Of a DNA stretch of 64,000 nucleotides, positions 7,779 to 18,883 are shown piece after piece (the first letter of the stretch is position 1; each line of letters begins with the position of its first letter). The notes beneath the pieces are model-generated. The model saw only the letters and a program-made list of their open reading frames with translations, was not told the origin of the DNA and made no database searches. Origin of the DNA: Streptomyces sp. B21-083 (GTDB lineage: Bacteria > Actinomycetota > Actinomycetes > Streptomycetales > Streptomycetaceae); assembly GCF_036898825.1 (NCBI RefSeq), contig NZ_JARUND010000002.1, positions 1,736,001 through 1,800,000 of the forward strand. The letters run 5' to 3'. The translations under genes were made by a program, and so were the position numbers.

Positions 7779-8987
7779 TCAGTCGTTCAGGAAGTCCGCG
7801 CGGGCCAGCACGCCCGTGTCGGCGTTGTCGGTGAAGACGCCGTCGATGCCCGTCGCGAAGTACGTCCGGTACGCGCCGAAGGCGTCTCCGTAGGCGTCCG
7901 CGTCCGTGCCCTTGCGGAAGTTCGCCGGGAGGAAGGGGTTCTCGTTGCGCATGGTGTACGGGTGCAGGACCAGGCCCGCCTTGTGCGCGTCCGCGACCAG
8001 GGTGGTCGGGGAGGTGAGCGCGCCCGTCGCGTCCTTCGGGATGACCAGGTCGAGGGTCGGGCCGATGCCCTGCGCGTACGAGGCGATCTCCTTGAGACCG
8101 GCCGGCTTGATCAGGTCGGCGACCGTGCGCGGGTCGCCGGTCGCCACGAAGTCCCAGGGCTGGGTGTTCGCGGCGGAGAGGAGGACGACGAGCGGGTTGT
8201 CCACCAGCCGGTTCAGGCGCTGGATGCTGGTCGGTTCGAAGGACTGGAGGATCACCGGCGAGTTCTTCTTGTCCTTGCCGTGCTTGCGCAGCAGCTTCGC
8301 GACCCGCTCCTCAAGGCCCAGGCCGAGGGCGCGGAAGTAGGTGGGGTGCTTGGTCTCGGGGTAGATCCAGACCTGCTTGCCGCGCTTGCGGGTCTGCTCG
8401 TCCTGCCAGCGGAGAACCTCTTCGAAGGTGGGGATCTCCCAGCGGCCGTCGTAGAGGGTGTTGTGCGGGCGGTTGGCCGGAATGCGCTCGACCGCGCGCA
8501 GCGTCTTCAGCTCGGCGAGGGTGAAGTCCTCGGTGAACCAGCCGGTGACCGGGACCCCGTCCAGAACCTTGGTCGTCCTGCGGCTCGCGAACTCGGGGTG
8601 GGCGGCGACGTCGGTGGTCCCGCCGATCTCGGGCTCGTGGCGGCAGACGAGGTGGCCGTCCTTGGTGGGGACCAGGTCGCCGGCCTCGACGACGTCGGCG
8701 CCGAGATCGAGGGCCAGTTGGTACGAGGCGAAGGTGTGCTCCGGGCGGTAGCCGCTGGCACCCCGGTGGCCGATGATCGTCGGTACGGGCAGGCTCTTCA
8801 AGCCACCGCCTCCGTGCTTCACGTCCCGGTGCGCGTCCTGCCCGGCGACCTGGGCGTCGGCTCGCGCCGCGCCGGGCAGCCCGAGGACCGCGCCGCCCGC
8901 ACCCAGCATCGCGGCACCGAGCAGCGTCCGCCGCCCTGTCCCCGCGGACTCCCCCTGCGCATGTCCGTTCGACTCCAGCGTGCCCAT
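7779..8987 (-). CDS. Secreted glycerophosphodiester phosphodiesterase, Tat-exported
   Basis: The enzyme hydrolyses glycerophosphodiesters to glycerol-3-phosphate and an alcohol, releasing phosphate sources outside the cell. It has 402 residues. The twin-arginine signal is GRRTLLGAAMLGAGGAVLG near residues 18-36, followed by AAR-A cleavage-like residues. The GDPD barrel starts with HRGASGYRPEHT near residue 73, and HEPEI near 117 is the next catalytic cluster. The acidic metal site reads VEAGDLVPTKDG rather than the usual ExD spacing, one residue longer. The C-terminal section GIDGVFTDNAD matches the end of the barrel. It is monocistronic, and divergent from the acyltransferase across a 341-bp gap. 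Confidence 0.9.
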   Translation of the reverse strand: MGTLESNGHAQGESAGTGRRTLLGAAMLGAGGAVLGLPGAARADAQVAGQDAHRDVKHGGGGLKSLPVPTIIGHRGASGYRPEHTFASYQLALDLGADVVEAGDLVPTKDGHLVCRHEPEIGGTTDVAAHPEFASRRTTKVLDGVPVTGWFTEDFTLAELKTLRAVERIPANRPHNTLYDGRWEIPTFEEVLRWQDEQTRKRGKQVWIYPETKHPTYFRALGLGLEERVAKLLRKHGKDKKNSPVILQSFEPTSIQRLNRLVDNPLVVLLSAANTQPWDFVATGDPRTVADLIKPAGLKEIASYAQGIGPTLDLVIPKDATGALTSPTTLVADAHKAGLVLHPYTMRNENPFLPANFRKGTDADAYGDAFGAYRTYFATGIDGVFTDNADTGVLARADFLND

Positions 8988-9222
8988 GAGCGCCTCTCCT
9001 GCCGCACCGTCAACTGTCCAAGCGGACCGATCGTAGGTGCGTGTACATGACGGCAGGGAGGCCTCGGACGGAACACGCGGGTGACGCCGGATGTCGGCAT
9101 CTCCTCGGGCGAGGCGGGTACGCGGTCGGTGTGATTCACCCGACTCGCGCGATCTCCGTCACATTTATGGCGGTCCGTCACATGCCCGCAACACCGCGCC
9201 ACCGCAGGTAAACCCGGGTCAA

Positions 9223-9238
9223 CACTGCGTAAGCAGTG
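9223..9238. promoter_or_regulatory. Short palindrome upstream of acyltransferase gene
   Basis: CACTGC-GTAA-GCAGTG, 6-bp arms around a 4-nt centre, lies about 90 bp before the chosen acyltransferase start. It may be an operator or a small hairpin. Nothing else was recognised in the 8988-9328 divergent gap apart from AT-rich patches that could be promoters. Confidence 0.35.
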
Positions 9239-9328
9239 GGTGAACCCGATGTGCGCTACCCCCCGAGGCGCGAGTATCGTCCTCACCTGCACAGACTTAT
9301 ACCGAATCCCTTGACACCGGAGGGCCTG

Positions 9329-10000
9329 TTGTCCCGCTTCGCGCTCATCAAGGCAGTGCTCGGACCGATCATGCGCCTGATGTTCCGCCCACGGGTGGAG
9401 GGTGTGGAGCACATCCCCGGCGACGGCCCGGTGATCCTCGCCGGCAACCACCTCACGTTCATCGACTCGATGATCCTGCCCCTGGTCTGCGACCGGCAGG
9501 TCGTGTTCATCGGCAAGGACGAGTACGTCACCGGCGAGGGGTTCAAGGGCCGCCTCATGGCCTGGTTCTTCACCGGCGTCGGCATGATCCCGGTGGACCG
9601 GGACGGGGCCAACGGCGGTGTCGCGGCGCTGATGACCGGCCGCCGGGTGCTGGAGGAGGGCCGCATGTTCGGGATCTACCCCGAGGGCACCCGCTCCCCC
9701 GACGGCCGCCTCTACCGTGGCCGCACCGGCATCGCCCGGCTGACGCTGATGACGGGCGCGCCGGTGGTGCCGTTCGCGATGATCGGCACGGACAAGTTGC
9801 AGCCGGGCGGGGCGGGGATGCCCCGGCCGGGGCGGGTCACGGTGCGGTTCGGTGAGGCGATGGAGTTCTCTCGGTACGAGGGGATGGATCGGGACCGGTA
9901 TGTGCTGCGGGCGGTGACGGACTCGGTGATGACTGAGGTCATGCGGTTGTCGGGGCAGGAGTATGTGGATATGTACGCGACGAAGGCCAAGGCCGCGTAG
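9329..10000 (+). CDS. 1-acylglycerol-3-phosphate acyltransferase family protein
   Basis: PlsC-type membrane-associated enzymes transfer an acyl chain to lysophosphatidate or related acceptors in phospholipid synthesis. The catalytic NHxxxxD motif is NHLTFID, and the phosphate-binding motif is YPEGTRS. The section PVVPFAMIG is the conserved block 4. I start at TTG 9329 (LSRFALIK), preceded by GGAGGG 5 nt upstream, giving 223 residues. An upstream GTG at 9236 would add 31 residues that look non-conserved. Several paralogues exist in streptomycetes, so the exact acceptor is unknown. Confidence 0.85.
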   Translation: MSRFALIKAVLGPIMRLMFRPRVEGVEHIPGDGPVILAGNHLTFIDSMILPLVCDRQVVFIGKDEYVTGEGFKGRLMAWFFTGVGMIPVDRDGANGGVAALMTGRRVLEEGRMFGIYPEGTRSPDGRLYRGRTGIARLTLMTGAPVVPFAMIGTDKLQPGGAGMPRPGRVTVRFGEAMEFSRYEGMDRDRYVLRAVTDSVMTEVMRLSGQEYVDMYATKAKAA

Positions 10001-10041
10001 ACGCTCCGCTGGGTTGAGCAGGCCGTACCGCTCCGTGGTGA

Positions 10042-10092
10042 ACTGCGGGTGCTTCGTGGCTTGTCGCGCCGTTCCCCGCGCCCCTGAAGGGC
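10042..10092. repeat. Family-1 intergenic repeat, copy B
   Basis: Contains GTTCCCCGCGCCCCTGAAGG, the same core as copy A with small changes. It lies between the convergent ends of the acyltransferase and MFS genes. Confidence 0.75.
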
Positions 10093-10122
10093 GCCCTGCG
10101 CATCCGGCGTGACCAGGCCGCG

Positions 10123-11655
10123 CTAAACGTGGTCTGCCCGGCCTTCCAGGCGTTGTCCCTTCAGCAGGAACCAGGCCGCTGCCGCCGCTGCCAGTAGGAC
10201 CACCGCGCCCGCGCCCGCTGCCAGGGCTATGCCGTCGGTGAAGGCCTCGCGGGCCGCGTTCAGCAGGGCATCCCCGGTCTGCGTCGGCAGGGTTCTCGCG
10301 GTTTCCACCGCTCCGCCCAGTGACTCGTGGGCCTCTGCCGGCGTGCCCGGCGGAGCAGTGAAGTTCCGGTAGGCGCCGGTGACGATCGAGCCGAGGAGCG
10401 CGATGCCGAGGGCGGCGCCCAGTTCGTACGCCGTCTCGGACACCGCGGCTGCCGCACCCGCCTGCTCCTTGGGGACCCCGGCCAGGATGACGTCGGAGGT
10501 CACGGTGAAGGAGAGGCCCGCGCCGACACCCACGACCAGCAGCGCGGTGCCGAGCAGCGGATAGCCGGTGGACGGCTCCACCACGGTGAGCGCCGCCAGG
10601 GCGAGGCCGATGGCTGCGAGGCCGCCCGAGACCACGGCCCGTACCGAGTAGCGCCGGGCCGCCGAACCGGCGAGCAGTCCTGCCACCACCGCGCCGATCG
10701 CCGCGGGCAGTTCGGCGAGGCCCGCCTCCAACGGCCCCCGGCCCTGCACCAGTTGCAGGTACTGCGAGAGGAAGAACACCAGCCCGGACAGTCCCAGGAT
10801 GGTCAGCAGGTCGGCGAGCACGGCTCCACTGAACCCCCGGTCGCGGAACAGCCGCATGTCCAGGAGGGGGGTGGGGAGGGTGAGTTGGCGGTGTACGAAG
10901 CCGTACAGAGCCGCGGCGCCCAGTGCTGCCGCGCCCAGCGGCGGCCACGAGAACCCGTGTGACGCCGCCTCCTTGATGCCGTACACGATGCCGACCATGC
11001 CGACGAGCGACAGGACGACGCTTCGCAGGTCCCACGGGCCCGGCGCCGGGTTGCGCGACTCGGGGAGCAGCTTGATGCCGACGAGGACGAGGACCGCCAT
11101 CACGGGCAGGTTGATCAGGAAGACCGAGCCCCACCAGAAGTGTTCGAGCAGGAAGCCGCCGACGACCGGGCCGACCGCGGTACCGGCGGAGGCGGTGGCG
11201 CCCCAGATGCCGATGGCGAGGCTGCGTTCGCGCCGGTCGTGGAAGAGGTTGCGGATCAGGGCGAGCGTGGCCGGCATCAGGGTCGCGCCCGCGACACCGA
11301 GCAGCGCCCGCGCCAGGATCATCAACTCCGGTGTCGTCGCGTAGGCGTTGAGGACGGACACCGCGCCGAACGCGGTCGCGCCGATGAGCAGCAGCCGCTT
11401 ACGGCCGATGCGGTCACCGAGGCTGCCCATGGAGACGAGCAGGCCCGCGATGACGAACGAGTAGACGTCGCCTATCCACAGCAACTGGTTGCCGGACGGC
11501 TTCAGGTCCTCACTGATGTAGGGGGTCGCGAGACCGAGGACGGTCGCGTCGACGGCCACCAGCAGCACGGCCAGCACGAGGACGGACAGCGCGAGCCAGC
11601 GGCCCGGACGCCTCTCTTCCTCCGTCGCGTGGGCCGGCTGCAGGGTGCTGGTCAT
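10123..11655 (-). CDS. MFS drug-efflux transporter, DHA2 family (14 TM)
   Basis: A 510-residue proton-coupled exporter of the QacA/EmrB/SmvA type. It has the motif-A loop GSLGDRIGRKRLLLIG between helices 2 and 3, and about 14 hydrophobic segments in all. The motif-C-like stretch GTAVGPVVGGFL in helix 5 marks antiporters. The start ATG overlaps the stop of the TetR gene (ATGA), with GGAGAGAGG just upstream, so the repressor and pump are one transcript. The pump probably protects against a small toxic or antibiotic compound; the substrate cannot be told from sequence. Confidence 0.9.
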   Translation of the reverse strand: MTSTLQPAHATEEERRPGRWLALSVLVLAVLLVAVDATVLGLATPYISEDLKPSGNQLLWIGDVYSFVIAGLLVSMGSLGDRIGRKRLLLIGATAFGAVSVLNAYATTPELMILARALLGVAGATLMPATLALIRNLFHDRRERSLAIGIWGATASAGTAVGPVVGGFLLEHFWWGSVFLINLPVMAVLVLVGIKLLPESRNPAPGPWDLRSVVLSLVGMVGIVYGIKEAASHGFSWPPLGAAALGAAALYGFVHRQLTLPTPLLDMRLFRDRGFSGAVLADLLTILGLSGLVFFLSQYLQLVQGRGPLEAGLAELPAAIGAVVAGLLAGSAARRYSVRAVVSGGLAAIGLALAALTVVEPSTGYPLLGTALLVVGVGAGLSFTVTSDVILAGVPKEQAGAAAAVSETAYELGAALGIALLGSIVTGAYRNFTAPPGTPAEAHESLGGAVETARTLPTQTGDALLNAAREAFTDGIALAAGAGAVVLLAAAAAAWFLLKGQRLEGRADHV

Positions 11656-12203
11656 GATTCCTCTCTCCGTAGCGCGCCGCCGAGCAACAGTTCGACGATC
11701 ATGTGGTGGAAGTCCTTCGGGGCGCCCTTGCCGCTCTGCACCATCCAGGCTCCGGAGGCCAGCAGGCCGAACAGGGCTTCGGTGAGCCAGGCGGGCGTCA
11801 GGTCGATGCGGAACTCGCCGTTTCCCTGTCCGCGCCGGAACAGCGCGGAGATACGGGCGTCGGTCCGGGCCCAGCCCTCGTTCTGCTCCTCGCCCTCGAA
11901 CAGCTGGTTCTCCGTGTAGAGGAAGCTGAGCAACCCGGCGGCGGGCTCGATCTCGCGAACGAGGCGTCGAACGGCATCGCTCGCCGCGCCCTCCTCCAGG
12001 CGGGCGGCGTCCAGTGCGGCCTCGCACTCCGCGATACCGAGTGACTCGAGTGCTCGTACGAGCGCGTCGCGGCCGGCGAAGTGGCGGTGCAGCGTGGCCC
12101 GGCTGATCCCGGCCGCCTTGGCGACCTCGTCCATCGTGGACGTGGATTTCCGGGTGAGGAGGGCGGCTGCGCTGCGCAGCACGTGTTCACGGTCGACGGC
12201 CAT
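11652..12203 (-). CDS. TetR-family transcriptional repressor
   Basis: A 183-residue regulator. The N-terminal helix-turn-helix is MDEVAKAAGISRATLHRHF, with F and the following GRDAL typical of the family. The C-terminal helices form the ligand and dimer domain. I start at ATG 12201-12203 (MAVDREHVL). Its stop overlaps the pump gene start by four bases, giving coupled translation. A perfect inverted repeat lies 18 bp upstream of its start codon, so it most likely represses its own operon until the pump substrate binds. Confidence 0.9.
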   Translation of the reverse strand: MAVDREHVLRSAAALLTRKSTSTMDEVAKAAGISRATLHRHFAGRDALVRALESLGIAECEAALDAARLEEGAASDAVRRLVREIEPAAGLLSFLYTENQLFEGEEQNEGWARTDARISALFRRGQGNGEFRIDLTPAWLTEALFGLLASGAWMVQSGKGAPKDFHHMIVELLLGGALRREES

Positions 12204-12220
12204 GAGACAACGATAACCCA

Positions 12221-12261
12221 AATGAGACACTGACGTCTCATTGTGAGCGTGAGTGTCTCAT
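12221..12261. promoter_or_regulatory. TetR operator: inverted repeat plus extra half-site
   Basis: AATGAGAC (12221-12228) and GTCTCATT (12235-12242) form a perfect palindrome with a 6-bp spacer. A further GTCTCAT half-site lies at 12255-12261, and ATGAGAC also occurs at 12202-12208 over the start codon. The spacing suits a TetR dimer controlling the repressor-pump transcript. Confidence 0.75.
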
Positions 12262-12283
12262 CTCTGGTCGCCTCGCGGGTGTC

Positions 12284-13255
12284 TCAGTGCCAGGGCAGCT
12301 GCCCGCGCCGCTCCCAGTAGACGGACGGCTCCTCCACCAGCGCGGCCAGGCGCGACAGCTGGTCCTCGTCGAGGTCGACGACCGCCGCGTGCAGATTCGA
12401 GGCGAGCTGGCCCGCCGTGGCCGCGCCGGACAGCACGACCCCCGCCCACGGCTGCCGCAGCACCACCGCGAGGGCGACGGCGTCCGCGCCGAGCCCCGTC
12501 TCCTCGGCGACCGCCCGTACGGCGTCCGGCGCCTGCCCGGCGGCGAGGCGGCCGTTGGCCATGCCCTCCTTGACGATCACCGTCAGTCCGGCGTCGTGGG
12601 CCTCGGCCAGCGCGGGTCCGGCGGAGGTCTCCAGGACGTTGTACGTCGACTGGACGGTACGGAAGAGGGGCTCGCCGTCGACCGTGACCGCGAGGGCGGC
12701 ACGGACGGTGTCGGCCTGGGCGGGGCCGCTGGTGGAGAAACCGATGGTCATGCCCTCCGCCGCGGCCTCGGCGAGACGGGCGTGGAGTTCCTTGTCCGAC
12801 AGGGCCGGGCTCTCGGGGGTCAGGGAGTGGATCTGGTAGAGGTCCAGGCGGGCGCCGAGCAGTTCACCGGTTTCGGCCCGCTGACGCTCGTACGTCGTGA
12901 GGCTGTGGTCCTTGACCTCGTGCCGCTCGGCGTCCGTGGTCCAGTCGGCGGTGTAGGTGTAGCCCCACTTGCTGCCGATGACGACGTCGTCGATGTCGGA
13001 GCGCGTCAGCAGCCAGCCGGCGAGGAACTCCTCGGAGCGGCCGTACGAACGGGCCACGTCGAAGTAGCGGACGCCCTGGGCGTAGGCGGCGTCGAGGAGT
13101 TCGTGGGTGCGGGTGCGCAGGGTCTCGACGCTGCGGTCTTCTCCGAGGTCGCGGTCCCGGCCGAGATTGATGTAGCCGGGGCGGGCGACTGCGGCGAGGC
13201 CAAGTCCGAGGTGGCAAGTGGGGGTCGTCGCTGTGGCCAGTCGGGTGAAGGGCAT
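12284..13255 (-). CDS. Aldo/keto reductase
   Basis: A 323-residue NADPH-dependent oxidoreductase of the AKR superfamily. Visible parts are GVRYFDVARSYGRSEEFLG-like catalytic Asp and Tyr (FDVARSYGRSEE), the Lys strand VIGSKWGY, and the His strand DLYQIHSLTPES. Together they give the Asp-Tyr-Lys-His tetrad. The C-terminal VLSGAATAGQLASNL is the cofactor phosphate-binding end. It probably reduces a carbonyl compound; the substrate is not evident. It is in the same direction as the TetR operon but separated by the operator region, so it is probably independent. Confidence 0.87.
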   Translation of the reverse strand: MPFTRLATATTPTCHLGLGLAAVARPGYINLGRDRDLGEDRSVETLRTRTHELLDAAYAQGVRYFDVARSYGRSEEFLAGWLLTRSDIDDVVIGSKWGYTYTADWTTDAERHEVKDHSLTTYERQRAETGELLGARLDLYQIHSLTPESPALSDKELHARLAEAAAEGMTIGFSTSGPAQADTVRAALAVTVDGEPLFRTVQSTYNVLETSAGPALAEAHDAGLTVIVKEGMANGRLAAGQAPDAVRAVAEETGLGADAVALAVVLRQPWAGVVLSGAATAGQLASNLHAAVVDLDEDQLSRLAALVEEPSVYWERRGQLPWH

Positions 13256-13345
13256 CGCGGTTCCGTTCGGTCGGGTCCGGTCCGGCTTCCGACCAACGTA
13301 ACCCGCGATGACCTTTGCGGGGTTTGCCGCGTGCGGGGCGCCAGG

Positions 13346-13384
13346 AGTTTTTCGCCCCGGCCGCCCCTACCCGTCCCATCTTTC
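13346..13384. repeat. Family-2 intergenic repeat (copy 1)
   Basis: Reads, on the minus strand, GATGGGACGGGTAGGGGCGG followed by CCGGGGCGAAAAA. A close copy in the other orientation is at 61436-61474. It lies in the 245-bp gap between the aldo/keto reductase start and the argH end, next to a family-1 copy. Confidence 0.65.
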
Positions 13385-13454
13385 AGGGGCTGTGTCCCTT
13401 CGACCGCGCCTCGGAGTCCGGGTCCTGAGGTGCGATGGCGGGTGCGCGCGCGTT

Positions 13455-13495
13455 GTGGTTGCCCGCGCAGTTCCCCGCGCCCCTGAAGGGGCCTG
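13455..13495. repeat. Family-1 intergenic repeat, copy C
   Basis: GTTGTGGTTGCCCGCGCAGT with the shared core and CCCCTGAAGGGG end, adjacent to the argH 3' end. It probably forms a stable hairpin in the argH transcript tail. Confidence 0.7.
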
Positions 13496-13500
13496 CGGCC

Positions 13501-16219
<2,719 letters not shown>

Positions 16220-16236
16220 GGGTTTTCTCCTCACAG

Positions 16237-16275
16237 TGCATTCGCTGACATGCATGAGTATGCAGGACTCTGCAT
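16237..16275 (-). promoter_or_regulatory. ARG boxes upstream of argG
   Basis: TGCA motifs begin at 16237, 16251, 16261 and 16271; the last three are spaced exactly 10 bp, one helical turn. TGCAT/ATGCA pairs of this kind are the core of actinobacterial ArgR operators. The cluster starts about 18 bp before the argG start codon, suiting repression by an ArgR hexamer. The assignment rests on motif and context. Confidence 0.75.
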
Positions 16276-16427
16276 GGTTCGTCAATCTCGGAAATTTTCT
16301 TACGGATGTTTGACGAGTCTTTGAACACGCGAAACCGCTTACCCGTACCTCACGCCAGACGCAGGCGCCGCGTCTGTACAGCGAGTTGAACCACACAGCC
16401 ACCCCCTGACCCGAGTGAGGCATCCGC

Positions 16428-17306
16428 ATGTCCAGGGCTCTTCCGAAGTACAACAAGCGTCGCGTGGGCATCATCGGCGGCGCCGCCGCAGTGGCTCTGT
16501 CCGGCGCGATCGTCGCCGGCTCCGCCCTTGCCGGGGAAACATCCAACAACAACACGACGACCCAGGCGACCACCAAGGCCGCGGTCGCGACGGTGAACTG
16601 CCCGGCGGTCGCCAACAGACTGCCCGCGATCCCGGCGTCGGCGCAGGCCGAGGTCACCCGCAACCTCGCACTGCTGGACACGCAGATCGCCGAGGCCAAC
16701 AAGCGCATCGTCGACACCCAGGGCCAGGGCGGCCCCAACTTCATCGCGAACGCGATCACCGGTCCGCTCAAGGACAAGCGCGTGGCGACCATCAACCGCA
16801 TCGCCACCGCCATCGGCCGCACCGCCGCCAAGCCGGTCGGCCTCGACGCGCTGGCGCCCTGCACCCTCAACGGTGCCGCGGCGGCGCCCGCCGCGACGCC
16901 CCCCCAGCAGGCGGGCGGCAACAACGGCAACGCGGGGAACACCGGTAACACGGGCAACAACGGCAATGCGGGTAATGCCGGAAACGCTGGAAACGCCGGC
17001 AACAACGGCGGCGCCGGCACCATCAGCTGCCCGGACGTGGCCTCGAAGCTGCCCGCGATCCCGGCGTCGGCACAGGCGGAGGTCACCCGTAACCTCGCTC
17101 TGCTGAACACGCAGATCGCCGAGGCCAACACGCGGCTCGTGAACACCCAGGGCCAGGGTGGTGCGAACTTCGTCCAGAACGCGATCGTCGGTCCACTCCA
17201 GGGCAAGCGCGAGTCGACCATCGAGCGCATCGCCATCTCCATCGGCCGCACCGCAGCGAAGCCGACGGGCCTCAACTCGCTGGCTGCCTGCACGTTCAGC
17301 AAGTGA
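16428..17306 (+). CDS. Secreted protein with duplicated ~90-residue domain and Asn/Gly linker
   Basis: A 292-residue protein of no family I recognise. Residues 1-36 are a signal peptide (basic start, then [20 protein letters not shown]). Two copies of one domain lie at about 56-147 and 199-290. Both share [31 protein letters not shown] and IGRTAAKP, and each has one Cys near each end (58/145 and 201/288), suggesting an intradomain disulfide. A linker at 163-196 consists of NxGN/AGN repeats. The domains look helical. It is divergent from argG and ends in a 10-bp hairpin terminator. It may be a cell-wall-associated or structural protein, but this is a guess. Confidence 0.8.
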   Translation: MSRALPKYNKRRVGIIGGAAAVALSGAIVAGSALAGETSNNNTTTQATTKAAVATVNCPAVANRLPAIPASAQAEVTRNLALLDTQIAEANKRIVDTQGQGGPNFIANAITGPLKDKRVATINRIATAIGRTAAKPVGLDALAPCTLNGAAAAPAATPPQQAGGNNGNAGNTGNTGNNGNAGNAGNAGNAGNNGGAGTISCPDVASKLPAIPASAQAEVTRNLALLNTQIAEANTRLVNTQGQGGANFVQNAIVGPLQGKRESTIERIAISIGRTAAKPTGLNSLAACTFSK

Positions 17307-17321
17307 CGTGACAGGCACTGT

Positions 17322-17355
17322 GGCCGCCCCGTCGCAAGCGCCGGCCGGGGCGGCC
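17322..17355 (+). terminator. Hairpin terminator after duplicated-domain secreted protein
   Basis: GGCCGCCCCG (17322-17331) pairs with CGGGGCGGCC (17346-17355), a 10-bp perfect stem 15 nt after the stop codon. Confidence 0.7.
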
Positions 17356-17435
17356 GCGGTCCTGTACACCCCTCGTCCACAGCGTCACCAAAACTCGTTA
17401 GACAGGCGAATGACTTTCCCGGACAATGACCGGTC

Positions 17436-18023
17436 ATGGGAAAAACCTACGAGCGCATCGACGGCCGCCTGCGAACATTCATCGAGGCGCAGCCCCTCTT
17501 CTTCACCGCGACCGCCCCGCTGTCCGGCGACGGCACGGTCAACCTCTCCCCCAAGGGCCTCAAGGGCTCCTTCGTGATACTCGACGAGTTGACCGTCGCC
17601 TATCTCGACTTCGCGGGCAGCACCGCCGAGACCGTCGCCCATCTGCGCGAGAACGGCCGGATCACCCTCATGTGGTGCGCCTTCGAGGGCCCGCCGAACA
17701 TCGTCCGGGTGCACGGCCGCGGAGAGCCCGTCTTCCGTGACGACCCGCGCTTCCCCGAACTCCTCGCCCGCTTCCCGGACATCGACGCCACCGCGCACGG
17801 TCTGCGCGCGGTCATCGTCGTACGCGCCGAACTCGTCCGGGACAGCTGCGGCTACGCGGTGCCCTTCATGTCGTACGACAGCGACCGCGACCTGCACGGC
17901 AAGCGCTTCGCGCGCGAGGACGACGCCTCGCTCAGCGCCTACTTCGAGAAGAAGGACCACATCGCGACAAGCCTGGACGGACTACCGGGGCTGCCGTTGC
18001 CGCTGCCTCCCAGTACCGTCTGA
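17436..18023 (+). CDS. Pyridoxamine 5'-phosphate oxidase family (FMN split-barrel) protein
   Basis: A 195-residue protein with the flavin-binding split barrel seen in PNPOx-like and F420/FMN reductases. The opening [20 protein letters not shown] is the usual strand pair of the subgroup, and [21 protein letters not shown] is the core barrel strand. The C-terminal [18 protein letters not shown] is typical of Streptomyces members. It may bind FMN and reduce small molecules; there is no specific substrate evidence. The L,D-transpeptidase-fold gene starts 3 nt after its stop, so they are probably co-transcribed. Confidence 0.83.
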   Translation: MGKTYERIDGRLRTFIEAQPLFFTATAPLSGDGTVNLSPKGLKGSFVILDELTVAYLDFAGSTAETVAHLRENGRITLMWCAFEGPPNIVRVHGRGEPVFRDDPRFPELLARFPDIDATAHGLRAVIVVRAELVRDSCGYAVPFMSYDSDRDLHGKRFAREDDASLSAYFEKKDHIATSLDGLPGLPLPLPPSTV

Positions 18024-18026
18024 GCC

Positions 18027-18731
18027 ATGCGCACCGGAGCCGCCGTCGTCCTCGCGTCCGCGTCCCTTCTCGTGCTTGCCCCCGGTGCCCCTCCCACGGC
18101 CGCGCCGCCGCTGCCCGCCCTGCTGGCCGACACCGGCGGCGGCTCCCAGCTCATCACCGCGTCGGCGCCGAGCGCCGGGGCGACCTCGGGCACACTCACC
18201 TGGTGGGACCTGCGCGACGGGACGTGGACGAAGGCCGGCTCCGCGCCCGCCCGCTTCGGCGCGAACGGGCTCGTCGAGGGCGGCTCCCGCAGACAGGGCA
18301 CGAGCACCACTCCCGCCGGGCTGTACGACCTCCCGTACGCCTTCGGCATCAAGAAGGCGCCGGCCGGCACCCGGGTCACGTACCGGACCGTGCGGCAGAA
18401 CTCCTGGTGGTGCCAGGACAACACCTCGCGCTCCTACAACCGCTGGACCGAGCCCCGCCCCGCAGACTGCCGGGCCGCCGAGTCCGAGCACCTGATCTCG
18501 TACACGCAGCAGTACGCGCACGCGTACGTCATCGGCTTCAACTACGCCAAACCGGTACGGGAGCGCGGCGCGGGGATCTTCCTGCACGTCAACGGGCGTG
18601 CGGCGACGGCCGGTTGTGTGTCGGTGTCGGCGGAGGCGATGCGGGCGGTACTGGGGTGGGCCGATCCGGGCCGTCGGCCGCACATCGCGATCGGCACGGC
18701 GAGCGGGCCGACGGCCATCGTCCGCTACTGA
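18027..18731 (+). CDS. Secreted L,D-transpeptidase-fold (YkuD) protein
   Basis: A 234-residue exported protein. Residues 1-30 are a signal peptide (MRTGAAVVLASASLLVLAPG). The C-terminal half carries IFLHVNGRAATAGCVSVS, matching the YkuD catalytic His and nucleophilic Cys pattern (H then G-C-V-S). It lacks an obvious peptidoglycan-binding module. It may cross-link or trim peptidoglycan, or belong to the poorly characterised actinobacterial branch of the fold. It starts 3 nt after the preceding gene. Confidence 0.78.
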   Translation: MRTGAAVVLASASLLVLAPGAPPTAAPPLPALLADTGGGSQLITASAPSAGATSGTLTWWDLRDGTWTKAGSAPARFGANGLVEGGSRRQGTSTTPAGLYDLPYAFGIKKAPAGTRVTYRTVRQNSWWCQDNTSRSYNRWTEPRPADCRAAESEHLISYTQQYAHAYVIGFNYAKPVRERGAGIFLHVNGRAATAGCVSVSAEAMRAVLGWADPGRRPHIAIGTASGPTAIVRY

Positions 18732-18883
18732 AAGGCGGCACCGGGCCGCGCCTCCCGGCCGGGTGTTACCGGCCGTCACGCCACTTACCTGTGGACTCCG
18801 CGGGCCACTGAACACTCAGCGGTCGCGGCACGTATCTGAGGGCCAAGGGGCCAAGCCTCTCGACCCCGTCCCACGGAGGAACC

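Noticed and set aside
9236..9328. Upstream GTG start for the acyltransferase
   Set aside because: The extra 31 residues look non-conserved, while TTG 9329 has an ideal ribosome-binding site.
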